This document shows positions 8,786 to 16,086 of a stretch of DNA of 64,000 bases, in pieces. Position numbers and translations under genes: made by a program. This DNA is from Desulfuromonas sp. (GTDB lineage Bacteria > Desulfobacterota > Desulfuromonadia > Desulfuromonadales > Geothermobacteraceae), in the NCBI GenBank assembly GCA_002868905.1, contig PKUA01000031.1:44299-108298 (forward strand), in the 5' to 3' direction. The notes below the pieces were generated by a model. The model worked only from the letters and a program-made list of their open reading frames with translations, did not search any database and was not told the origin of the DNA. Each line of letters starts with the position of its first letter. Positions within the stretch are counted from its first letter, which is position 1.

Positions 8786-9106
8786 TCAGAGGTCGTTAAG
8801 CAAACGGTAAATCTTCTGTTCCAGTGCCCAGAGCTTGGCGGCGGTCGCCTGGTCACCCATTTCCTCAAACATCAGCCGTCCCCGGTCGTAGGAGGCGTGA
8901 GTCCGTAACAGAGGTTGACTTAACTCCTTGACCAGCTTGTTCTGCGGAATCTCCCCGACCGTCTCTTCGAACGGCTCCAGTTGCTGCAATCCCTTTTCCA
9001 GCTCACGCAACGCCCTCCCCTGATCATCGTTGGTCTGCCGGCCGTGTGATTCCATCAACTGTTCGGTTTCGCTGATCAAAGCACGAAAACGGGTCGAAAT
9101 ACTCAT
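8786..9106 (-). CDS. Small helical protein of unknown function
   Basis: A 106-residue, charged, almost wholly alpha-helical protein with heptad-like spacing (ALRELEKGLQQLEPFEE, then AAKLWALEQKIYRLL) and no Cys, signal peptide or membrane segment. I do not recognise the family. ATG 9106 follows GAGGAACTC, a good ribosome site. The gene is convergent with glpK (31 nt) and divergent from the thiamine operon, with which it shares the intergenic region. Length, ribosome site and lack of overlap support it as real. Confidence 0.65.
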   Translation of the reverse strand: MSISTRFRALISETEQLMESHGRQTNDDQGRALRELEKGLQQLEPFEETVGEIPQNKLVKELSQPLLRTHASYDRGRLMFEEMGDQATAAKLWALEQKIYRLLNDL

Positions 9107-9184
9107 GAGTTCCTCGCATCACCTGGTAGGTCCGAAAGCTCGACATGGTAAGCGATGGGGGCGCACGGCGCAAGGGGAAAAGAG

Positions 9185-9214
9185 TTGACGCTGGCCAGCC
9201 TCTGCTGCTAGGGT
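9185..9214 (+). promoter_or_regulatory. Putative promoter of the thiamine operon
   Basis: TTGACG (9185-9190) and TAGGGT (9209-9214) are separated by 18 nt, and TGC precedes the -10 as in extended -10 promoters. The predicted start near 9221 falls just before the TPP riboswitch, which fits a riboswitch leader. Confidence 0.45.
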
Positions 9215-9227
9215 TATCCGGCATTAT

Positions 9228-9312
9228 GCCCTAGGGGAGTCGACGACTGAGAGCTGCGCCACCGCGCGGTGACCCTTTGAACCTGATCCGGATGATACCG
9301 GCGTAGGGAAGC
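9228..9312 (+). promoter_or_regulatory. TPP (THI-box) riboswitch
   Basis: The conserved TPP-aptamer strings are all present in order: GGGGAG (9234-9239), CTGAGA (9247-9252), ACCCTTTGAACCTGATCCGG (9272-9291), then ATACCGGCGTAGGGAAG (9295-9311). CCCTA at 9229-9233 can pair with TAGGG at 9304-9308 to close P1. With the intrinsic terminator at 9342-9369 it forms a transcription-attenuating off switch: TPP binding should stop transcription into thiF-thiS-thiG-thiH-thiE. Confidence 0.95.
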
Positions 9313-9341
9313 GGCAGACCAGGGAAAGAGATCAATTCCGG

Positions 9342-9369
9342 GGCCGCTTGTTGCGGCCTTTTTGTTTTT
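9342..9369 (+). terminator. Riboswitch-controlled intrinsic terminator
   Basis: The hairpin GGCCGC-TTGTT-GCGGCC (9342-9358) is followed by TTTTTGTTTTT. It lies about 30 nt after the aptamer, the usual expression platform for TPP riboswitches. An antiterminator partner was not worked out. Confidence 0.85.
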
Positions 9370-9390
9370 GAACAGCGGATGCAAACCAAT

Positions 9391-9535
9391 GTAGAGACGT
9401 CCCGCCGGGACGTCTTGCCGAAAAACCCATCGGTTCTTAATAACCGAGTAGAGACGTAGCATGCTACGTCTCTACTGATTATAAATCTGGGCTTGATGAC
9501 CCAAACGGTAGAGACGCATTGCAACGCGTCTCTAC
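9391..9535. repeat. Three tandemly arranged palindromic repeats in the thi leader
   Basis: Three palindromes of one family stand between the riboswitch terminator and thiF. A variant (9391-9415) has core AGACGTCCC-GCC-GGGACGTCT. A perfect 28-bp palindrome (9448-9475) starts GTAGAGACG and ends CGTCTCTAC. A near-perfect one (9508-9535) has the same ends. The 9448 copy is identical to the one at 54462-54489. A smaller CGGTT...AACCG hairpin lies at 9431-9446. Each could fold into a long hairpin in the thi mRNA. Confidence 0.9.
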
Positions 9536-9551
9536 GAAACAATCAGACAAC

Positions 9552-10364
9552 GTGAACATTTATCTCAACGAAAAACCGCAGCTCATCGGACCGGAAACGA
9601 CTGCCGGGGAGGTCCGCGACCTGCACAAGCCGGATGCCGACCTGATGATCTGCAACGGATTCCCGATCCCGGCCGAACAGCTATTGCAGGAAGGTGATCG
9701 TCTGGTCTTGATCCGTCGGGGAGAAATTCCACCGGACGATGAGCTTGAAGCGCTGCTCACGGCGCGCCACACTCCGGGCGTCCACGCCAAGGTCAAGCAG
9801 GCGACGATCGGCATCGCCGGAGTCGGCGGCCTCGGCTCGGCCGTCTCCATCGCCTTGGCCAGGATCGGTATCGGCCGGCTGATCATTGCCGATTTCGACG
9901 TGGTGGAGCCGAGCAACCTGAACCGACAGCAGTTCTTTCTCGACCAGATCGGGTTGCCGAAGGTTGCAGCCCTGCGCGACAACCTGCAACGCATCAACCG
10001 CGCTGTTCAAGTGGAACCGATCAATCAGCGTCTGACGAGCGAAAACATCCCGGCCCTGTTTGCCGAGGCTGACATCCTGGTCGAATGCTTCGATCTCCCC
10101 GACCAGAAAGCGATGCTGACCGAGAGCTGGCGCAGTCATTACCCCGACAGACCGCTGGTGGCGGCTTCAGGGCTGGCCGGATACGACAGTTCCAACAGCA
10201 TCACCACCCGGCGTGCCGGCATGAACTTCTATCTGGTCGGCGACCTGGAAACGGATGCCCGACCGGGTCGCGGCCTGATGGCTCCCAGGGTCGGTATTGC
10301 GGCCCACCACCAGGCCAATGCCGTCATGCGCCTGATTCTCGGAGTCGACCCGGCAGGAGAGTAA
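9552..10364 (+). CDS. thiF: ThiF-family adenylyltransferase with N-terminal ThiS-like domain
   Basis: A 270-residue E1-like enzyme that should adenylate the C-terminal Gly of ThiS for sulfur loading. Residues 1-58 look like a beta-grasp ThiS-like domain (NIYLNEK..., NGFPIP, EGDRLVLIRRGE) without the terminal GG. The Rossmann adenylation loop is GVGGLGS (90-96), followed by the acidic DFDVVEPSNLNRQQF block. This layout fits the ThiF family 2. The start is GTG 9552, giving NIYLN directly; no convincing ribosome site precedes it and a palindromic repeat ends only 16 nt upstream. It is the first gene of the operon; thiS begins 3 nt after the stop codon. Confidence 0.88.
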   Translation: MNIYLNEKPQLIGPETTAGEVRDLHKPDADLMICNGFPIPAEQLLQEGDRLVLIRRGEIPPDDELEALLTARHTPGVHAKVKQATIGIAGVGGLGSAVSIALARIGIGRLIIADFDVVEPSNLNRQQFFLDQIGLPKVAALRDNLQRINRAVQVEPINQRLTSENIPALFAEADILVECFDLPDQKAMLTESWRSHYPDRPLVAASGLAGYDSSNSITTRRAGMNFYLVGDLETDARPGRGLMAPRVGIAAHHQANAVMRLILGVDPAGE

Positions 10365-10366
10365 AT

Positions 10367-10567
10367 ATGCAGATCACCCTCAACGGCCACTGCAAGGAAG
10401 TTACCGACAACACGACGGTAGCTGAGTTATTAACGTCCCTCGGTCTCGACCCGACTCGCGTCGCGATTGAGTTGAACCAGCAAGTGATAAGCCGAGAGAG
10501 ATTCGGCGACACCCTGATCAACGCCGGTGACAGCATTGAAATTGTCCAGTTCGTCGGCGGAGGGTAA
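10367..10567 (+). CDS. thiS: Sulfur carrier protein ThiS
   Basis: A 66-residue ubiquitin-like sulfur carrier. It ends in VGGG, so the C-terminal Gly-Gly is present for adenylation by ThiF and thiocarboxylate formation; the thiocarboxylate donates sulfur to the thiazole made by ThiG. The start ATG follows AGGAG at 7-nt spacing and lies 3 nt after the thiF stop codon. The N-terminal QITLNG and the NQQVISR segment are typical of ThiS. It is distinct from the ThiS-like domain inside ThiF, so the operon carries one functional carrier and one that lacks GG. Confidence 0.93.
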   Translation: MQITLNGHCKEVTDNTTVAELLTSLGLDPTRVAIELNQQVISRERFGDTLINAGDSIEIVQFVGGG

Positions 10568-10603
10568 TATTTGTCACATCACACTTTCGATGAGGTTTTT
10601 CAG

Positions 10604-11377
10604 ATGGACAGATTGACAATCGCCGGTCGCGAGTTCTCTTCTCGCCTGATGGTCGGCACGGGAAAATTCAGTTCCAATGCAGCTATGCAGGCTGCGATCG
10701 AGGCCTCCGGCAGCGAAATCGTCACCGTCGCCCTGCGCCGGGTCGATATCGAAAACCTGCAGGACGACATGTTGGCGCACATTGACCGGGAAAAATACCT
10801 GCTGCTGCCGAACACCAGCGGTGCCCGCGATGCCGATGAGGCGGTCCGGCTCGCCAGGCTGGCGCGAGCCGCCGGCTGCGAACCGTGGGTCAAGCTGGAG
10901 GTCACCCCGGACCCGTACTACCTGCTACCCGATCCGATTGAAACTCTGAAAGCGGCGGAGATCCTGGTCAAAGACGGCTTCACCGTCCTCCCCTACATCA
11001 ACGCCGACCCGGTGCTGGCCAAGCACCTGCAGGAGGCGGGGACCGCCACCGTCATGCCACTCGGGGCGCCGATCGGCACCAACAAGGGGGTTCGGACCCG
11101 CGATCAGATCGGCATCATCATCGAGCAGGCGCTGGTCCCGGTCGTGGTCGACGCCGGTCTCGGCGCTCCGTCCCACGCCGCCGAAGCGATGGAGATGGGG
11201 GCGGATGCCGTCCTGGTCAACACCGCTCTTGCCGTCGCCAGGGATCCAGCCGCCATGTCAATCGCCTTCCGTAAGGGGGTCGAAGCTGGCCGTGAAGCCT
11301 TCCTCGCCGGCCTCGGCAGCGAGAAGATCAAGGCCGAAGCGAGCAGCCCGCTGACAGGGTTCCTCCGGGACGAGTAA
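10604..11377 (+). CDS. thiG: Thiazole synthase
   Basis: A 257-residue TIM-barrel enzyme that condenses 1-deoxy-D-xylulose-5-phosphate, dehydroglycine and ThiS thiocarboxylate to the thiazole phosphate. The Schiff-base Lys is K97 in WVKLEV, and the phosphate-binding [15 protein letters not shown] and VNTALAVA blocks are present. I chose ATG 10604, which has GAGG about nine bases upstream and gives the usual short N-terminus; a TTG at 10571 would add 11 residues. The dehydroglycine should come from ThiH in the same operon. A repeat-bearing spacer of 266 nt separates it from thiH. Confidence 0.95.
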   Translation: MDRLTIAGREFSSRLMVGTGKFSSNAAMQAAIEASGSEIVTVALRRVDIENLQDDMLAHIDREKYLLLPNTSGARDADEAVRLARLARAAGCEPWVKLEVTPDPYYLLPDPIETLKAAEILVKDGFTVLPYINADPVLAKHLQEAGTATVMPLGAPIGTNKGVRTRDQIGIIIEQALVPVVVDAGLGAPSHAAEAMEMGADAVLVNTALAVARDPAAMSIAFRKGVEAGREAFLAGLGSEKIKAEASSPLTGFLRDE

Positions 11378-11477
11378 CATCCGGGTCTTAAACTATTCAC
11401 TGAATCACTCTGCACTGATTAAGTGCAGAGGTTTCTGAAAGACTGAAAGTTCTCGGACCGGTAGAATAACGACAGCA

Positions 11478-11627
11478 TTCCTTCTCCCCGTGGGAGAAGG
11501 AGGCCTCAGGCCGGATGGGAGGAACCGACGCGCCCTCTCACCCCGGCCCTCTCCCACGGAGGGGAGTGGGTGGGTGAAAAACCCGGACTGAAAGTCCATA
11601 GTTTTAACAAGCGTGTCGAAACAATAA
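11478..11627. repeat. Dispersed GC-rich intergenic repeat between thiG and thiH, copy C
   Basis: It contains CCTTCTCCCCGTGGGAGAAGG (11479-11499), a perfect hairpin, and then CTCACCCCGGCCCTCTCCC, the core string also seen near 56700 in reverse. The 3' end GCGTGTCGAAACAATAAA is close to GCGTGTGGAAAAAATAAA of the 13971-14100 copy. It fills nearly all of the thiG-thiH spacer, so it must be transcribed with the operon. Confidence 0.65.
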
Positions 11628-11643
11628 AGTGAAAGAGCTCACC

Positions 11644-12786
11644 ATGAGTTTTATCGACGTCATCCGTCAGTATGACCCGCAGGATGTCCGGCAGCGTATC
11701 GAAAATGCCACCGGAGATGATGTGAACCGCGCACTCGCGACTGAACATCCCGGGCCACAGGAATTGATGGCTCTCCTCTCTCCGGCAGCCGAGGAAAAGA
11801 TCGAAACGCTGGCGAACAGGGCCAACCAGACGACCCTGCGCCGCTTCGGCCGAACCATCCTGCTTTACGCGCCGCTCTACCTTTCCAACGTCTGCCAGAA
11901 CGGCTGCGTCTACTGCGGCTTCTCCGCCGAGAACAGTGTCCCGCGCAAGACCCTGACCGATGACGAAATCCTGGCGGATGCCAAAAACCTGCACGACCAG
12001 GGATTCCGCCACATTCTGCTGTTGACCGGCGAAGCGAAGGGAGAGATCGGAGTCGACTTCCTCGAAAACGCCATCCGCCTGGTCCGCCCCTGGTTTTCCT
12101 CGATCGGCCTCGAAGTCTTCCCGATGGCGGCTGACGACTACCGCCGCCTGATTGACGCCGGCGTCGACACCCTGACCATCTACCAGGAGACTTACGACGA
12201 GGGCCTGTACGCCGAGCTGCACCCCTACGGACAAAAACGGGACTACGCCTGGCGTCTCGCGACCCCCGAGCGCGGTGGCGAGGCAGGTCTGCGGCGCATC
12301 GGCATCGGTGCTTTGCTCGGACTCGGCGATTTCCGCCTGGAAGGGTTTTTTACCGGCCTGCACGCCCTCTACCTGGCCAAGCGGTTCTGGCGCAGCCAGA
12401 TCACCGTGTCGTTCCCGCGGCTGCGCCCGGCCGACGGCGGGTTCCAACCTCTCCACCTCGTCTCCGATCGCAACCTGGTTCAACTGATCTGCACCCTGCG
12501 CCTGATAATCCCTGATGCCGGACTGGTGCTCTCGACCCGGGAGAGTGCGCAACTGCGCGACAACCTGCTCCCCCTCGGCATTACCCAGATGAGCGCGGGG
12601 TCGTGCACCGCCCCCGGCGGCTATGCCAGCGGCGAACGCCATACCGAGCAGTTCGCCATCGACGACGACCGCTCTCCGGCCGACTTTGCCGCCATGCTCC
12701 GCGATAAAGGTTACGATCCGGTCTGGAAGGATTGGGACGGGCTGTTCCTCTCGAAAGAAGCTGAGCAGGCGGGAACCGGAAGGTAA
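11644..12786 (+). CDS. thiH: 2-iminoacetate synthase (tyrosine lyase), radical SAM
   Basis: A 380-residue radical SAM enzyme that cleaves tyrosine to dehydroglycine and p-cresol for thiazole formation, the oxygen-sensitive alternative to glycine oxidase ThiO. The [4Fe-4S] motif is C84-x3-C88-x2-C91 in SNVCQNGCVYCGF, in a TIM-barrel with the family's YQETYDEGLYAELHPYG and the C-terminal MSAGSCTAPGGY block. The start is ATG 11644; the preceding site GAAAGAGCTCACC is only fair. The choice of ThiH supports an anaerobic host. thiE begins 5 nt after the stop. Confidence 0.95.
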   Translation: MSFIDVIRQYDPQDVRQRIENATGDDVNRALATEHPGPQELMALLSPAAEEKIETLANRANQTTLRRFGRTILLYAPLYLSNVCQNGCVYCGFSAENSVPRKTLTDDEILADAKNLHDQGFRHILLLTGEAKGEIGVDFLENAIRLVRPWFSSIGLEVFPMAADDYRRLIDAGVDTLTIYQETYDEGLYAELHPYGQKRDYAWRLATPERGGEAGLRRIGIGALLGLGDFRLEGFFTGLHALYLAKRFWRSQITVSFPRLRPADGGFQPLHLVSDRNLVQLICTLRLIIPDAGLVLSTRESAQLRDNLLPLGITQMSAGSCTAPGGYASGERHTEQFAIDDDRSPADFAAMLRDKGYDPVWKDWDGLFLSKEAEQAGTGR

Positions 12787-12791
12787 CCAAG

Positions 12792-13424
12792 ATGGCAGGC
12801 GACAGGGTCGATTTCACGCTCTACCTGATCACCGACCGCACCGTTCTGCCGGCAGGCGCCACGCTCTACGACCAGGTCGAGGCGGCCCTTGAAGGTGGAC
12901 TGAACGGGGTCCAACTCCGGGAAAAGGACCTGAGTGCAGCCGAAAGGCTGCCGCTGGCGATGAAACTGAGAAAGTTGACCTCTCGTTTCGGAGCGAAGCT
13001 GCTGATCAATGATCGAATCGATCTCGCTCTCGCGGTTAAAGCTGACGGGGTTCATCTCGGCGGCCACTCCCTGCCAGCAAAAGTCGCCCGGACGTTACTC
13101 GGACCCGACATGTTGATCGGCGTATCGACCCATTCCCTTGACGAAATTGCTGCCGCGGAAGAAGGCGGGGCCGACTTCGTGACCTTTGGGCCGATCTTCG
13201 ATACCCCGTCGAAGCGGCATCTCGGTCAACCGACCGGGGTTAAGCAACTGCAGAAGGTCGCGACGGCGTCATCCCTTCCCTTGTTCCCCCTCGGCGGGAT
13301 CCATCTCGACAATCTTTCATCTATTACCGGTTGCGGTATCAGGCGGGCCGCTTGCATCTCAGCAATTCTCGGTTCTGCGGACCCGGCGGGAATAACCCAG
13401 CGTTTTCTCGAACGATTAAGCTGA
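12792..13424 (+). CDS. thiE: Thiamine phosphate synthase
   Basis: A 210-residue TIM-barrel enzyme joining the HMP pyrophosphate and thiazole phosphate moieties to thiamine phosphate. Recognisable blocks are LYLITDR, VQLREKDL, LLINDRIDLAL, ADGVHLGG, GVSTHSLDE, DFVTFGPIFDTPSK and PLFPLGGI. The loop before the C-terminal helix, GIRRAACISAIL, departs from the usual GVAVVSAI. It is the last gene of the operon. No thiC or thiD is present, so the pyrimidine half must come from elsewhere. The gene is convergent with the STAS-like gene (22 nt). Confidence 0.93.
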   Translation: MAGDRVDFTLYLITDRTVLPAGATLYDQVEAALEGGLNGVQLREKDLSAAERLPLAMKLRKLTSRFGAKLLINDRIDLALAVKADGVHLGGHSLPAKVARTLLGPDMLIGVSTHSLDEIAAAEEGGADFVTFGPIFDTPSKRHLGQPTGVKQLQKVATASSLPLFPLGGIHLDNLSSITGCGIRRAACISAILGSADPAGITQRFLERLS

Positions 13425-13446
13425 GGATTTTTTCGTTTTCCGGGGA

Positions 13447-13851
13447 TCAGTTAGAAAGAGGTCGGGAGGATGATCGGCTATCCGTGGCCAACAACCAATG
13501 TTGGGCTGTTTCCGGATCCTTGAAATATCGCAACTGGTAACCGAACTTCCGGGAGAATTTTTCGAACATTTTCCTTTGGTCTTCCGCGTCCGAATAAACA
13601 AAAGCCAGCTTTGAATCGAGCTTCATGTGGATGGAACTCATATACATGATTAACTCAACTGCGCCCTCCATTGGCTCTGAAGGGTTAAAAACAGCTTGCC
13701 GAAGGTCAATAATAGCCCTGTGACAAGCATGCGTCTTCATTGCGGAGTCCACATCATGTAGAATGGCTTTCCGGATATCGTTATCGAGGTCGCCTGTGAC
13801 TACGACCTTGACGATATTGTCCGTATTGTCGAACGACACCTGGTAGTTCAT
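13447..13851 (-). CDS. STAS/SpoIIAA-like small protein
   Basis: A 134-residue soluble protein that starts with a beta-strand pattern and KVVVTGDLDNDIRKAILHDV. It then shows CHRAIIDLRQAVFNPSEP and LAFVYSDAEDQRKMFEKFSRKFGYQLRYFKDPETAQHWL. This is the pattern of STAS or SpoIIAA-like domains (alternating strands and helices, DLR motif near the usual phospho-acceptor loop), so partner-binding is plausible. ATG 13851 with AGGGA upstream is preferred over an in-frame start at 13869. It stands about 280 nt downstream of the histidine kinase gene on the same strand. Family call is moderate; function unknown. Confidence 0.6.
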   Translation of the reverse strand: MNYQVSFDNTDNIVKVVVTGDLDNDIRKAILHDVDSAMKTHACHRAIIDLRQAVFNPSEPMEGAVELIMYMSSIHMKLDSKLAFVYSDAEDQRKMFEKFSRKFGYQLRYFKDPETAQHWLLATDSRSSSRPLSN

Positions 13852-13970
13852 CTGATTTCCCTGAAACAAATCTCGCTTTACCTTTCCGACACTAGAAATA
13901 TATCAACTACCAGAGAAAAATCATCTGCGGGTGGCGCGAAGCGTCGGATGAGGGAAGTTCAGAAGACATA

Positions 13971-14082
13971 TCCCCCTCATCCGCCCTTGCGGGCACCTTC
14001 TCCCTCAGGGAGAAGGTAGAGGTGTAACAACTGAAAAGTTTGGGCCAAATCCCATGACTTTGGATCCGCGTGTGGAAAAAAT
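13971..14082. repeat. Dispersed intergenic repeat, copy B
   Basis: It aligns end to end with 3541-3649: shared CCCCTCATCCGCCCTT, hairpin CTCCCTCAGGGAG, CAACTG-AAAG and GCGTGTGGAAA. It lies between the STAS-like and histidine kinase genes, and accounts for much of the 277-nt gap from 13852 to 14128. The remainder of the gap shows nothing recognisable. Confidence 0.7.
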
Positions 14083-14128
14083 AAATAAAGTTTTCTGGGG
14101 AGTCTAACCGAACAACTGTTTCAGAACT

Positions 14129-15667
14129 TCAATGGCCAGAGGGCGCTGATGGAGCATCGACCAGCTCCACCCGAAAGGTGCTTCCGCCACCGGGTGTCTC
14201 ATCAATCCAGGCCTGCCCGCCAAAGAGTCTCGCGATCTTCCGCACGGTGGCCAAACCGATCCCGGTCCCATCCTTGGCTTTCCCTGTCATGCCCCGGTAG
14301 AAAACCTCGAATATTCGGTCACGCTCTGCGTCCGGGATGCCCGGACCATGGTCGCGAACGAAAAAGCGGACTTTATCCCCCTTTCGTTCGCCACCGACTT
14401 CAATCACGTCTCCCGGCTTGCACCCATAGCGGAACGCATTCCCGATGAGGTTGTCAAAAACCTGGACCAGCAAGCTTTTGGGGATTCTCAAGCTCGGCAG
14501 GGAGTCAAGATTGACCGACACCCCGGCCTGGACAAGTTGTCCGGCAAGGCTACTGACGACTTCGTTAACGACCGCCCCTGAATCGACTGGGTCATCAGGG
14601 AATTCGACCTGCCCGACCCTGGCCAGGGCAAGGAGATCTTCCATCAATGTGATCATTCTTTTTCCCGAACGACTGATGTTTTCCAGGCATTCGACATCGT
14701 TCGCACTTAACCGATCCTGAGCGTTGTCGATCAGCAAATCGGCGAAACCGATGATTGGCGTCAGGGGGCTGCGCAGATCGTGGCTGACCGTGTAAACAAA
14801 AGCGTCCAGCTCCCTGTTCGCCTTGAGAAGCTCTTCCTCGGCCTGCTTCCGTTCGGTGAGATCCCGAATCGACTCGACCGACCCGGTCCTGTTCCCTTGT
14901 TCATCCAACAACGGAGAGGCCTTGATCCAGAGATATGCCCCTTTACCGTTGTGCAGATTCGGCACGAACCCCTCAGCGTAAAGGGTACGTCCCTCGCGCT
15001 TGAACTGGTCATAGGTCGATTCGATCTCCGGATCGGGTTTATCCAGCAGGTCGATCAACAGCGGCCGCCGGGTTTTGTAAAATGCAAAAGCGTAGTCGTA
15101 GTTGCCCCGGCCCAGCAGCTCCTCCTTCGGCACCCCGGTCATTTCCTCCATTGCCCTGTTCCAGGCGATCACCCTGTTTTCCCGGTCCGTCACGAAGGTG
15201 GCGTCCGGCAGAAACTCGATGATGTTCTGCAACTGACGGTTGGCAGCCTGCAATGCCTGTTCGGCTTTTTTCCGTTCGGCGATGTGATCCCATTCCCGCA
15301 GAACTCTCTCGACCGTCCGCGGCATGGCGACAAGCGCCTCGGGGGATTTGGTCACGTAATCGATCGCGCCACCCTTCATGGCCTCGATCGCCGCCTCGAC
15401 ATCCCCGTGACCAGTCATGATGATCGTGGGGAAATCAATCTCTTCCTGACCATTCGGCAGGAGGTCAATGCCTCTGCCATCCGGCAGAAACAAATCGACA
15501 ATTGCGAGGCAAGGTGTGAAATCCCGTAGGGTGGCACGTGCTTCGGCAAGGCTTCTGGTCACGGTCACATTGACCGGCCTGGGCCCGAAATCGAGGCTCT
15601 CACGGATAATTGTTGCATCCGTCAGAGAATCTTCCACCAAAAGAACGTGAAACGGCCTGACATTCAT
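14129..15667 (-). CDS. Hybrid receiver-PAS-histidine kinase
   Basis: A 512-residue cytoplasmic signalling protein. The N-terminal receiver domain (1-125) has the phospho-acceptor Asp58 in AIVDLFLPDG, Thr85 and Lys107. A PAS domain covers about 145-270, with a coiled linker TERKQAEEELLKANRELD. A HisKA domain has His296 in TVSHDLRSP, and the HATPase domain shows NLIGNAFRYG, DHGPGIPD and GTGIGLATV. There is no membrane segment. The receiver-first order suggests it is itself phosphorylated by another kinase. The ATG at 15667 is the first start; its ribosome site is weak. It is divergent from modABC, with a 419-nt shared gap. The signal is unknown. Confidence 0.9.
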   Translation of the reverse strand: MNVRPFHVLLVEDSLTDATIIRESLDFGPRPVNVTVTRSLAEARATLRDFTPCLAIVDLFLPDGRGIDLLPNGQEEIDFPTIIMTGHGDVEAAIEAMKGGAIDYVTKSPEALVAMPRTVERVLREWDHIAERKKAEQALQAANRQLQNIIEFLPDATFVTDRENRVIAWNRAMEEMTGVPKEELLGRGNYDYAFAFYKTRRPLLIDLLDKPDPEIESTYDQFKREGRTLYAEGFVPNLHNGKGAYLWIKASPLLDEQGNRTGSVESIRDLTERKQAEEELLKANRELDAFVYTVSHDLRSPLTPIIGFADLLIDNAQDRLSANDVECLENISRSGKRMITLMEDLLALARVGQVEFPDDPVDSGAVVNEVVSSLAGQLVQAGVSVNLDSLPSLRIPKSLLVQVFDNLIGNAFRYGCKPGDVIEVGGERKGDKVRFFVRDHGPGIPDAERDRIFEVFYRGMTGKAKDGTGIGLATVRKIARLFGGQAWIDETPGGGSTFRVELVDAPSAPSGH

Positions 15668-15916
15668 GACTTAAACCCCAAAAAACTCAACACGTGAACC
15701 GCCAATGCAATCTCTACTTCGGCGGCCAAAGTCGATGACTTCAGTCAGGTTTAAGCAGTTTTCATTCCAAAGAGGTTTTCGATCAAAAAAGTTCTTTCAA
15801 CAACAAACCCACGAATTCTCAGCTGAAACCACTCTGGAGGCACCAAAAGAACCTGACCGCATCAGGAAAACCATGTCAGGAATCGAACTGCCTGACAGCC
15901 GGAGAGATCAAGAAGC

Positions 15917-15944
15917 TGGTGATCGGTCAGGGTTTGAATATAAT
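15917..15944 (+). promoter_or_regulatory. Possible mod operon promoter
   Basis: A perfect TATAAT at 15939-15944 has TGGTGA at 15917-15922 as a weak -35 at 16-nt spacing. A start near 15951 would put the candidate riboswitch at the head of the mod transcript. The part of the gap from 15668 to 15915 shows no recognisable signal. Confidence 0.35.
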
Positions 15945-15974
15945 TTTTTTGACATGATGAGTGACACCATGCCA

Positions 15975-16062
15975 TCATTTTGACTGAACCGAGGATGTTC
16001 CCTGCCAATGTCGCCAGCGACAACCTTTCGGGGGCTATGACAGCCGTCATTCAACAGCGCCC
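15975..16062 (+). promoter_or_regulatory. Candidate molybdenum-cofactor (Moco) riboswitch
   Basis: The leader of modA contains ACCGAGG, then CCCTGCCAATG (16000-16010), a short hairpin TGTCG-CCAG-CGACA, then ACCTTTCGGGGGCTATGAC (16023-16041) and a pairing partner GTCAT. This order resembles what I remember of the Moco RNA motif, which precedes molybdate transport genes in some anaerobes. The match is from memory and not a covariance-model result. It ends about 25 nt before the modA start. Confidence 0.45.
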
Positions 16063-16086
16063 ACAAACAAGTCACCAGAGAGAATC

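Noticed and set aside
9391..9535. CRISPR array
   Set aside because: The repeats are palindromes of varying centre and spacing, with no uniform spacers and no cas genes.
11506..12642. 378-codon minus-strand frame across thiH
   Set aside because: It is antisense to thiH, whose radical SAM motif and conserved blocks are unmistakable.
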